64,000 nucleotides of DNA, taken from positions 144,940 through 208,939 of the forward strand of contig JAVWHP010000001.1 in assembly GCA_036639955.1 (NCBI GenBank), in the 5' to 3' direction. The position numbers and the translations under genes are program-made. This DNA comes from JAVWHP01 sp036639955 (GTDB lineage: Bacteria > Bacillota_I > Bacilli_A > Erysipelotrichales > Erysipelotrichaceae). Below the pieces are notes generated by a model. That model was given only the letters and a program-made list of their open reading frames with translations. It ran no database searches and was not told the DNA's origin. Each line of letters starts with the position of its first letter. Position 1 is the stretch's first letter. Of the stretch, positions 9,426-16,197 are shown piece by piece.

Positions 9426-9455
9426 AGTATACCATAAAAAAGTTCCTAATAACAA
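9426..9455 (-). promoter_or_regulatory. Promoter of mreCD-minCD
   Basis: TTGTTA (9450-9455), 18-base spacer, TATACT (9426-9431) on the minus strand, about 30 bases before the mreC start. It lies inside the duplicated arm of the radC terminator. Confidence 0.55.
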
Positions 9456-9493
9456 AAAAGTTCCTAATAACATAATTATGTAATTAGGAACTT
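9436..9493 (-). terminator. radC terminator with duplicated 3' arm and T-tract
   Basis: Stem 9458-9468 with 9483-9493, continued after one mismatch by 9470-9475 with 9476-9481. Minus-strand T6 follows. The 3' arm plus T-tract is repeated exactly: 18-base direct repeats at 9436-9453 and 9454-9471. The radC stop (9476-9478) is in the loop-proximal part. Confidence 0.85.
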
Positions 9494-10138
9494 CTGAGCA
9501 AAACTAAAATAATTATTCTTACCTACTATGATATGTTCAACTATTGGTATCCCCATTAGTTTTCCTATTTCACATAGATTCTTTGTTAGTGCTATATCTT
9601 GAACTGATGGTGTACATTCTCCTGTTGGATGATTATGAGCAATTATTATCTTTGCAGTACTTATTCTCATCGCTTCTTTAAATATTTCCCTAGGATGAAC
9701 TAGCGATGAATTTAATGACCCAATAAATAATATTTTATAAGTTATTATTTCATTCTTTGTATTTAAATATATTGCTATAAAATTCTCTTGTTTCTTATAG
9801 CCTATTTCGTTATTTAACCAATTTGATAACACAAGTGGATTACTTATCGTTATTACTTCACAATCATTAGGTACACTCATTCTTTTTACTAATTCTACAC
9901 ATGCTTTTAATTGTAATGCTTTTGCTTCCTTTATTCCTTTAATTTTTTTGAAATCTTCTATCTCATAACTTAATAGATTACTGATCCCCTTAGCATCCAT
10001 TAATAAATTATCAGCCACCTTAAATACATCATTATATTTACTACCACTGCCTAATATTAATGCTAATACTTCTTGATTAGATAACTTATCTATACCAAAT
10101 TTTATTGCTTTTTCTCTTGGTCTCTCATTACTTGGCAT
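9476..10138 (-). CDS. radC: RadC family JAMM-domain protein
   Basis: 220 aa. N-terminal helix-hairpin-helix (KGIKEAKALQLKACVELVKR, residues 67-86) and a C-terminal JAB1/MPN metalloprotease-like domain with Glu119 and HNHPTGECTPSVQD giving His168, His170 and Asp181. The biochemical role of RadC remains unsettled; a DNA-repair function was proposed and later questioned. It is the usual first gene of the mre-min cluster. Confidence 0.95.
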   Translation of the reverse strand: MPSNERPREKAIKFGIDKLSNQEVLALILGSGSKYNDVFKVADNLLMDAKGISNLLSYEIEDFKKIKGIKEAKALQLKACVELVKRMSVPNDCEVITISNPLVLSNWLNNEIGYKKQENFIAIYLNTKNEIITYKILFIGSLNSSLVHPREIFKEAMRISTAKIIIAHNHPTGECTPSVQDIALTKNLCEIGKLMGIPIVEHIIVGKNNYFSFAQKFLIT

Positions 10139-10148
10139 TTCTTTTATA

Positions 10149-10541
10149 TTAATTCCCCATCAACTCCATTAATTTAATATAGTCTGCATTAATATAAGCT
10201 GTTTTTGCATCTTGATCATCTATAGTTTTATTCTTTATTATATATTCCATATTATTATCTCTTAATGGTTTAGCACAATCTTTAGCAGCATCAGAATTAG
10301 TACTTATACAGGTTACAATAGCGTTTAGATTATCTTCTTTCAATTTATAACTTTCTAAATTAATTGCTTCTAACCTCTTATTCATACCTTCAATAGAAGC
10401 TTCTTTTTCATAAAGTCCTACTTGCACATAATATATTTGTTCTTTATTTATTTGTGTTTTACCTATTAATATGTAATATATAAACCCATATGCTATAGAT
10501 AGCATTATTGCTCCTAAATATACTACTTTAGAACTTTTCAT
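10149..10541 (-). CDS. Membrane-anchored SPOR-like domain protein
   Basis: 130 aa. A hydrophobic anchor (about residues 6-26) is followed by a region patterned like a SPOR peptidoglycan-binding domain: YYVQVGLYEKEASIEGMNKR, then a predicted beta-alpha-beta repeat ending NNMEYIIKNK. SPOR domains bind glycan strands stripped of side peptides at division septa. It ends 10 bases before radC. Similarity is by pattern rather than strong identity. Confidence 0.6.
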   Translation of the reverse strand: MKSSKVVYLGAIMLSIAYGFIYYILIGKTQINKEQIYYVQVGLYEKEASIEGMNKRLEAINLESYKLKEDNLNAIVTCISTNSDAAKDCAKPLRDNNMEYIIKNKTIDDQDAKTAYINADYIKLMELMGN

Positions 10542-10585
10542 TTTATCACCTAATACAGACTATGTTTATTTGCTAAATTATAGAA

Positions 10586-10690
10586 CTATCCCCAAGAAAA
10601 TTTTAATCCTCCAAATGACAATCTTCCTCTATTAGAGAACATTATTTTAAAGATTCCTACTATTGCTGCAAATCCTACAATATATCCCAT
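10586..10690 (-). CDS. 34-residue glycine-rich small protein
   Basis: Read directly from the minus strand: ATG at 10690, TAG at 10586-10588, 34 aa beginning MGYIVGFAAIVGIFKIMF and ending LSFGGLKFSWG. AAGGAGGTGA lies nine bases before the ATG, one of the best ribosome sites in the window. The first 18 residues could form one short membrane helix; the tail is basic then Gly/aromatic. It lies between an EAL gene and the SPOR-radC pair. I do not recognise it. Confidence 0.65.
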   Translation of the reverse strand: MGYIVGFAAIVGIFKIMFSNRGRLSFGGLKFSWG

Positions 10691-10725
10691 AGGTTTTCAC
10701 CTCCTTCTCTTCTTTATATGTATAT

Positions 10726-10761
10726 AAAGAAAAAATCCCTATTAATAGAGATTTTTTCTTT
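10726..10761 (-). terminator. Terminator of the EAL-domain gene
   Basis: Seventeen-base stem (10726-10742 with 10745-10761) with a single U-G pair on the minus strand and a T6 run within the 3' arm. The stop codon (10760-10762) overlaps the base of the stem. Confidence 0.85.
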
Positions 10762-12988
10762 ATTCTTTTTCTTTGATATATTTAGTCTCAAATTCACTTA
10801 TTGGCAATCCTTTATCATAATAGAATCCTTGCGCTAATGTACATTTTACTTCTTTTAAGAATTCAACTTGTTGTAAGGTTTCTACTCCTTCACATAATAC
10901 AGTTATATTAAGCTCTGAAGCCATCTTAATGATAGATTCTATAACTATTCTTCCTTTTTTAGTAGCTACATTATCACTTAAGAATTTACAATCTAATTTT
11001 AATAAATCTACAGGAATAGAACTTAATAAATTTAAAGATGAATAGCCACTACCAAAGTCATCCATAGCTACACCAAAGCCTAAAGCTTTTAGTCTATAAC
11101 AAATATCTTTAATAATATTAAGATTATCAAATACAGCACTTTCAGTTAATTCAAATTGAATATAACTAGCAGGAACATTATATTTAATTCTTATTCTTTC
11201 AAAACGATCAGCAAAATCTAAATTATATAAATGCAATCTAGATAAATTAACTGCTATTTTTAAATCGGTTCTTCCTAAACTAATCCATTCTTTTAATAAC
11301 TTACATACTTGTTCAAATACAAAGAAATCTATTTCAGTGACAAAACCATTCTTCTCAAATAATGGTATAAAGTCATCTGGTTGGATCATTACATCATTCT
11401 TGTTTATCCATCTTATTAATGCTTCTGCGCCTACTATTCTACCATCTATTAAATTAACTTTAGGTTGTAAGTATACTTTAAATTCATCATTATCTAATGC
11501 TCTATGCATATTGTTTTCTAATTCTTTTAGTTCTAAATCACGTTTCTTAATAGAAGCATCATAAAATGCTATATTCTTTACTCCATGTCCTTTAATACTC
11601 TTTTGTGCTAATATTGCTTTATCTTGCATTTCTCTGATATCTTTATCTTCTTCTTCAAGATAGTAAATACCACAACAAAGTGTTAATGGAAAAGGTTCAC
11701 TTAGTTTAGCTTCAAATTCTTTTAGTTCTTCTCCTAAAGCTTCCATACGAATGATAACATCCTTAGACTCTTTATATTCTAATAAACAGACAAAATTATC
11801 AGTTGAAGCTCTTACTATTAATTCAATATTAGATAAATCAATACTTATTCTATTAAATATATATTTTAATAATATATCACCTTTAGCATAACCAAATATA
11901 TTATTAAATGTTTTAAAATTATCTACATCAAAATAAACAAAGGCTATATTTTTTGTTCTATCTTTAACTACTTTAGAAGCAAAATCATTGAAGTAAGTAA
12001 GATTCATACCACCTGTTAGTATGTCCTTAAAAGCTACTTCTTCTAATTGTTCCTTTTGTTTTCTTCTAGAATATACTAGAAATAATAGAACTGCTATAAA
12101 ATCTAACATTAATATTAAACAAACAATAAAAGTAATAGTTGTTACATAACTAGAATTCTGAGCAGCTAAATCTTTAGGCATAATACTAATTAAATAATAA
12201 CAATTATCCATTTGAATAGGAGAATACGATAAGTAATATGTTCTTCTATCTTTTTTAAAACTTTGTAATCCCTTAGCATTACCAGTAATAGCTTTGTCTA
12301 TTGTTTTAAATAATTCTTCATCAACATTAGTATCTGCGTTATTCATATAATCTTTAATAGTTCTATTATTTTTAGATTTATCATTAGTTACTATAATATT
12401 TGTTTTCTTATCAACGATAAATAATGTTTCATCAGTTCCTTTTAGTGAATCATTAAGTCTCTTTTCAATATTCTTAACTGGAATTACTTTTTGTAATAAT
12501 CCTACTATTTCATGATCTTGTTGGATAGGTGTAGCTATTACTACATAACTATTTTTCTTATCCTTATCATATATTAATTCTGAAACTACACTTTCTCCAT
12601 CTATAGTTCTTCTAAAATAATCTTGTTTATTAATGATAAAATCAGAGTTTCTTTTAGTTAATGCATTACCATCTAGGTCTACAATAGTAAATGGTTCAGT
12701 TTTTCCATCCATATTGTAACTATTGATAATACTATTTGCCTCTTCACTTGATATATCCTTAGTTGCACCTAGACTTCTTGAAATAGTTTCTATATTTTTC
12801 AATTCAGCATTAAATCTGCTTTTTAATTGAGTAGATCTTTGTTGAGTTAATTCGACTACTTGAGTTTTAGTTTCACTAGTTAATAGATCACTAATATTCT
12901 TAGTATATAAAACACTTCCTGCTATAAGTACTAGCAGGATTAACACTATAAATGGTGTTTTAATAATATTCAGTATTTTATCCTTCAT
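10760..12988 (-). CDS. Membrane sensor with degenerate GGDEF and intact EAL domain (c-di-GMP phosphodiesterase)
   Basis: 742 aa. TM helix 10-30, an extracytoplasmic dCache-like sensor (about 35-280) and a second TM helix 283-306. The GGDEF domain runs from about 320 to 480, with the signature replaced by STDNF (395-399). The EAL domain runs from about 500 to 735 with EAL (522-524), ELTES (613-617), DDFGSGYSS (643-651), Lys664 and Glu700-centred EGVET. All metal and catalytic positions I can identify in EAL are present, so it should hydrolyse c-di-GMP, with the dead GGDEF possibly sensing GTP. It has its own promoter and terminator. Confidence 0.92.
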   Translation of the reverse strand: MKDKILNIIKTPFIVLILLVLIAGSVLYTKNISDLLTSETKTQVVELTQQRSTQLKSRFNAELKNIETISRSLGATKDISSEEANSIINSYNMDGKTEPFTIVDLDGNALTKRNSDFIINKQDYFRRTIDGESVVSELIYDKDKKNSYVVIATPIQQDHEIVGLLQKVIPVKNIEKRLNDSLKGTDETLFIVDKKTNIIVTNDKSKNNRTIKDYMNNADTNVDEELFKTIDKAITGNAKGLQSFKKDRRTYYLSYSPIQMDNCYYLISIMPKDLAAQNSSYVTTITFIVCLILMLDFIAVLLFLVYSRRKQKEQLEEVAFKDILTGGMNLTYFNDFASKVVKDRTKNIAFVYFDVDNFKTFNNIFGYAKGDILLKYIFNRISIDLSNIELIVRASTDNFVCLLEYKESKDVIIRMEALGEELKEFEAKLSEPFPLTLCCGIYYLEEEDKDIREMQDKAILAQKSIKGHGVKNIAFYDASIKKRDLELKELENNMHRALDNDEFKVYLQPKVNLIDGRIVGAEALIRWINKNDVMIQPDDFIPLFEKNGFVTEIDFFVFEQVCKLLKEWISLGRTDLKIAVNLSRLHLYNLDFADRFERIRIKYNVPASYIQFELTESAVFDNLNIIKDICYRLKALGFGVAMDDFGSGYSSLNLLSSIPVDLLKLDCKFLSDNVATKKGRIVIESIIKMASELNITVLCEGVETLQQVEFLKEVKCTLAQGFYYDKGLPISEFETKYIKEKE

Positions 12989-13012
12989 TCATTCACCTAT
13001 AACCTTTCTATT

Positions 13013-13041
13013 ATTATAAATGAATTATTTTAACATTACAA
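13013..13041 (-). promoter_or_regulatory. Promoter of the EAL-domain gene
   Basis: TTGTAA (13036-13041), 17-base spacer, TATAAT (13013-13018) on the minus strand, 24 bases before the start codon. The rest of 12989-13173 is AT-rich with nothing else recognisable. Confidence 0.65.
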
Positions 13042-13173
13042 TTAATTATTCCAATATCTCCTATATATTTTATACTTCTCAAACTATTCTTCATTTATAT
13101 CTATATCTTTCTATTTCTTTTGTAATCTTATGTTTCTTTAGAACTATAATATCACCTTAATTTTTGATAATTT

Positions 13174-13551
13174 TTATTGTAGTACTCCGAGTGCTGATGC
13201 AAGTTCAGCAATCTTTGCATCAATTTGTGATTTTTGAATCTTTGCTTTTAACTCTGCATTCTCTTTGATGATATTCTGCTGAGATTGTAAAGCCTCTTGC
13301 TGTTTTGTTGCTTGAGTCGTTTTATACAGTGTCATTGCTTCATTAGCTTGTTCTTGACTTAGTCCTTGGCTTTTGAAATAGCCTTGAAGTACCTTGTCTT
13401 CTGTACCTGTAGTCCTTTTAGAAATAACTGTTGCTAGTTGTTCATAATCAATTCCAGGTACAGGGCTTGGTGTAGGTGGTTCTGTAGGATTAGGTTCTCC
13501 CCCTTCGCCAAAGCATTGAATGTCTAATGGAAATCTTAAAGCATAATTCAT
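13174..13551 (-). pseudogene. Truncated phage capsid scaffold protein (DUF4355-like)
   Basis: 125 residues from the ATG at 13551, chosen because AGGAGG lies nine bases upstream. The N-terminus RFPLDIQCFGEGGEPNP resembles the LDLQFFAEGG opening of phage scaffold/minor structural proteins, followed by a Pro-rich linker and a helical coiled-coil segment rich in Gln and Lys. The frame stops after ELASALGVLQ, where intact relatives continue for some 40-60 residues. The break coincides with the end of recognisable phage DNA, so a deletion junction is likely close to 13174. Confidence 0.65.
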
Positions 13552-13639
13552 ATTTGTATTCCTCCTGTTTATTCGGGTGTACATCCCTGTCCTCTAAAGG
13601 ACATCACACAGTTTTATGCCTTAAGCGTGAATGGGCAAT

Positions 13640-13665
13640 AAAAAAGCCACTATTTATTAGTGACT
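13640..13665 (-). terminator. Intrinsic terminator inside the prophage remnant
   Basis: Eight-pair stem (13645-13652 with 13658-13665, one U-G pair), five-base loop, T6 on the minus strand. It overlaps the 3' end of the small frameshifted phage gene. Confidence 0.65.
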
Positions 13666-13824
13666 GCTTTAACTTCATTTGTGTTTTTTTTATGAATGGT
13701 TCTACAATTCCTTTAAATACAAGATAATTACCACGTTCTGGTTTAATCTCTATGACGTCACCATGTTTTACGTACTTATCTAATTCTTTATCGTAGTACT
13801 AGCTACAATACATTTTACTTTCAA
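13650..13824 (-). pseudogene. Small phage head-region gene with two frameshifts
   Basis: A GGAGGTGA site precedes TTG at 13824 (LKVKCIVAS). The frame must then shift to give YDKELDKYVKHGDVIEIKPE and LVFKGIVEP, a common small protein encoded near phage scaffold genes. A second shift within a run of eight A (13684-13691 on the plus strand shown as T) restores a natural ending, TNEVKAVTNK, whose stop is at 13650. The first shift is not in a homopolymer, so the gene is probably broken rather than misread. Confidence 0.6.
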
Positions 13825-13844
13825 GTTACTCACCTCCTTCCCAT

Positions 13845-13879
13845 AATAAAAGCACATCTTTATGTGATGTGCTTTTATT
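13845..13879 (-). terminator. Terminator after the 70-residue phage protein
   Basis: Perfect 14-base stem (13845-13858 with 13866-13879) and a seven-base loop. The stop codon of the upstream small gene (13875-13877) is inside the stem. T-tract is short (CTTTTATT). Confidence 0.6.
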
Positions 13880-14087
13880 CTTCTTCATTTTCTTGATTTT
13901 TTTCAAGTATATTACCAAACTCGTCAATAATATTGCCGAATCCATCGCAATATTTATCTCCAGGATAATATTCAGGATGACTCATATGATATTCTTCATA
14001 CTCATCGATTTCCCTTTGCGACTCGGCACTGCCTTTAGGTACAGGTTTTCCGTCCCATCTAAAAATCACATGGTCTTCAGATTTCAT
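13875..14087 (-). CDS. Small acidic phage protein, unknown function
   Basis: 70 aa, start at 14087 with AGAGG upstream. Asp/Glu/Tyr-rich, containing FGNIIDEFGNIL and ending in a Glu run. Its ATG overlaps the original stop codon of the minor capsid gene (ATGA), so it was translationally coupled to it. The frame is intact, but it lies in a dead prophage. No function recognised. Confidence 0.55.
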   Translation of the reverse strand: MKSEDHVIFRWDGKPVPKGSAESQREIDEYEEYHMSHPEYYPGDKYCDGFGNIIDEFGNILEKNQENEEE

Positions 14088-15740
14088 CTTTTAAAACCTC
14101 TCTTTTCTATAAAAGCATACAACATTTTATCCTTTTTGTAAAGCAGTCCAGGATTGCATATAAACGTTTGATATCCAACACTTATGTATTCCCTCAAATC
14201 CTCAAGTCTTATACCTCGTTCTTTACTGTACTTTTCGGGGGGTTATATAACTGCGTCCTTGATATTTAGTTATAAAACGTTTAGACTCCACAGTCATACT
14301 TTTTTTGTCATTGAATACTTCTTCAACTAATTTAGAACCTCTCACGGCATTCTCCAGAACCTCTAAGAATTCACTATCTTGATAAAGTTTAATTCTGTCA
14401 GAAGCAAAATGTGCGAATTCATGCGCAAATGTACCGGGCCTTGCGTTTTCCTTTAAGTTGATAGAACTATCAACAATATATTTAAATGCTGTATGCCTTC
14501 TATAGTTGTTAGGCCCTTCAGTTTTTTCGTTTATTGTCAATTTGAAGTCCTTAAGCAAATCTAAATCTCTTTTAGGCATTAACTTCATATCATTTTTTAT
14601 AGTGTTAGCTATTTTTTCATTATCTGTTCTCAACTTCATCAACTTAAAGTACCTATCCACTTCTTCATCGGTATTACGAATAACAGGCTTTAGAGATACC
14701 TCACTTTTCTTATTTGCAAACTTGAGTATCTTAAGTCCGTCATTATCAAACATATCTCTGGACTCATCAGATGCACTTTTACTCTTATTAGTACCTCGTA
14801 ATTGCTCTCGATCATAATTTCGATGTAGCTCTGGATGAGCTTTTACTAATTTATCGTTTCTAAGTTGCCATTCTTTCACCATAGTTCGGTACTTCACTTT
14901 ATTTGAGGCATCTAGAGAGCCGTTTTCAAGTCTTTTATACTTTCGTACTTGTCGTTCATTATAGCACTGTGAGGCAATGATATTACTGTTCTCGTTAGTT
15001 TCAAGTATATCTACTTTAGAAGGCTCTTTGGTTAAACCTACAAAGTAAGTAGACATGGTATGTTTACAGTTGGGATGAAATAAACCAGATGCAATAGCAA
15101 CACTAAGTAATCCATATCCGGTTGATTCCGCTTCTGCAGAAGTTCCCCCACTCCAAACATCATCTATATACACTTTCCCTTGTAATGGCTGACAGATAGG
15201 ACTACAAGCACCGTATTGGCTTATTAGTACCGTATGAATACCCCATTCTGCCCTCTTGGTGCCTTCCCCTTGCAAATAAGCTCTTTTATTTGCTGTCTTG
15301 ATAGCCATTTCTGCCCAAGAAGATATATTAACCTTATTACCATTAGCATATTTTATACAATTGATTCCGTTTGATAGAAAATCTTTAGTGGCTAGGTCTA
15401 TAGACTGGTTAACACTCATAGTACCAGTATTAGCAAACACTTGCGACCTGAATATTGTTTTACGATATTCATCGTTAGCCATTCTAAGCATTGCTGATGA
15501 ACTCTTCTGTACGTCAGCAGTAGTTGCTCGTATCAAAGAATTTAGTTTTCTTTCATTGACCTTAAAAAAAGAACTCTCAATTCCTTTTAGAGTTCTATCT
15601 GGTTCAAAACCATTTTTTATAGCATCTAGAATCTTTATGCTTTCGTTTTCGATACCCTTTGCATTAGACTTCTTAAACAGTTCATCTATCTGCGACTTAA
15701 TGTTATTTGCTTGTTTACCGACATAGGAACTATTAGCCTT
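14084..15740 (-). pseudogene. Phage minor capsid protein 2 fused to a zincin-like domain, frameshifted and 5'-truncated
   Basis: The frame is open from 15740 with no proper start. About 500 residues remain: the Phage_min_cap2 region (GACSPICQPLQGKVYIDD, then HPNCKHTMSTYFVGLT), a linker, and a C-terminal domain with AHEFAHFASD, a zincin-type HExxH motif. The frame stops at 14223. Removing one C from the C6 run at 14237-14242 restores ITPEKYSKERGIRLEDL and a further 40 residues to a TGA at 14084 that overlaps the next gene. C-terminal enzymatic domains on minor capsid proteins are known in siphophages; this one looks like a metallopeptidase or toxin, by motif only. Confidence 0.75.
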
Positions 15741-15833
15741 TCAATCACCATGGATATATATACACATTTAGATGGGGCAAATCTACAAGCAAATAATAAA
15801 CTGTCAGAGTATCTAAAATTAATAGAAAAGTAG
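15741..15833 (+). pseudogene. 3' fragment of a phage tyrosine integrase
   Basis: The plus strand reads SITMDIYTHLDGANLQANN and then KLSEYLKLIEK-stop, the usual C-terminal end of Bacillota phage integrases; the MDIYTH segment follows the HxS box and includes the nucleophilic Tyr. Upstream of about 15741 the frame runs into the antisense of the capsid gene and loses similarity, marking a deletion junction. The fragment points at tRNA-Lys, 177 bases away. Confidence 0.75.
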
Positions 15834-15855
15834 CTCTAAATTGGCTACTTTTTTT
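15826..15855 (+). terminator. Terminator of the integrase gene
   Basis: Nine-base stem (15826-15834 with 15844-15852), nine-base loop, T7 on the plus strand. The integrase stop codon (15831-15833) lies in the 5' arm. Confidence 0.75.
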
Positions 15856-15885
15856 GCCCACTATTTGCCCACTATTTGCCCACTT
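15853..15885 (+). repeat. Three tandem 11-base repeats after integrase
   Basis: TTTGCCCACTA occurs at 15853-15863 and 15864-15874, with TTTGCCCACTT at 15875-15885. Direct repeats next to an integrase gene and its presumed attachment site are typical of integrase arm-binding sites. That role is inferred. Confidence 0.6.
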
Positions 15886-15960
15886 TATATCATATTTGAC
15901 CACTTCTACTTACTATTACTATCATTTACTTTAGGGTATAGTTTTATAATACTTATATAT

Positions 15961-15998
15961 AAAAAAACGTTTAAACCCTTTAAAATAGGCTTAAACGT
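15961..15998 (-). terminator. Terminator of the tRNA-Lys transcript
   Basis: Eleven-pair stem (15967-15977 with 15988-15998, one G-U pair), then seven T on the minus strand. It lies 12 bases after the tRNA 3' end. Confidence 0.8.
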
Positions 15999-16009
15999 AC
16001 ATGTTATAA

Positions 16010-16085
16010 TGGTGATCCGCCGGGGGGTCGAACCCCGGACCCTCTGATTAAGAGTCAGATGCTCTACCAACTGAGCTAGCGGATC
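16010..16085 (-). tRNA. tRNA-Lys (anticodon CTT)
   Basis: 76 bases including an encoded CCA. Acceptor GATCCGC pairs with GCGGATC. The D-arm AGCTCAGTTGGTAGAGC is standard. The anticodon loop CTCTTAA has CTT at 34-36. The T-arm is CGGGG-TTCGACC-CCCCG. Its own promoter and terminator flank it, so it is a single-gene transcript. tRNA genes are frequent prophage targets and a remnant lies on its 3' side. Confidence 0.97.
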
Positions 16086-16112
16086 AAATAACCAAAAATT
16101 GATTACCTGTTA

Positions 16113-16141
16113 AGTATAAACTAAATTGATATATATTTCAA
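16113..16141 (-). promoter_or_regulatory. Promoter of tRNA-Lys
   Basis: TTGAAA (16136-16141), 17-base spacer, TATACT (16113-16118) on the minus strand. The -10 ends 28 bases before the tRNA 5' end. Confidence 0.75.
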
Positions 16142-16197
16142 GATAAAAATGATTTATTTTTATAAAATATGTGATAAAGTTTATATTAGAATAACAG

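Larger units (their letters stand above)
13174..15885 (-). mobile_element. Decayed prophage remnant next to tRNA-Lys
   Basis: Head-morphogenesis genes in phage order on the minus strand (minor capsid protein, two small genes, scaffold) plus the last 30 codons of a tyrosine integrase on the plus strand at the tRNA-proximal end. The usual prophage layout has integrase at one end, transcribed outwards and opposite to the structural genes; that polarity is kept. Integrase start, regulation, replication, terminase and portal are missing at one junction (about 15740), and major capsid onward at the other (about 13174). GC content appears higher than in the neighbouring host genes. Confidence 0.85.

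Noticed and set aside
10703..10729. CTTTATAT-gt-ATATAAAG dyad as an operator for the 34-residue gene
   Set aside because: Short AT-only arms partly belonging to the EAL terminator; no independent support.
14231..14245. A CGGGGGGTT run resembling the tRNA-Lys T-arm (CGGGGGGTC), considered as an att site
   Set aside because: Identity covers only about eight bases of a G-run and lies inside the capsid coding frame.
14223..15536. A 437-codon frame taken as a complete protein starting at 15536
   Set aside because: Its first codon is an internal TTG without ribosome site; the same frame continues upstream to 15740 with phage-like sequence, and the 3' end is a frameshift product.
15298..15726. Plus-strand open frame antisense to the capsid gene
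   Set aside because: It mirrors the codon pattern of the real minus-strand phage gene, has no ribosome site and resembles no protein.
16142..16197. AT-only inverted repeat as metA terminator
   Set aside because: Stem made only of A-T pairs in AT-rich DNA without a clear T-tract; not distinguishable from background.
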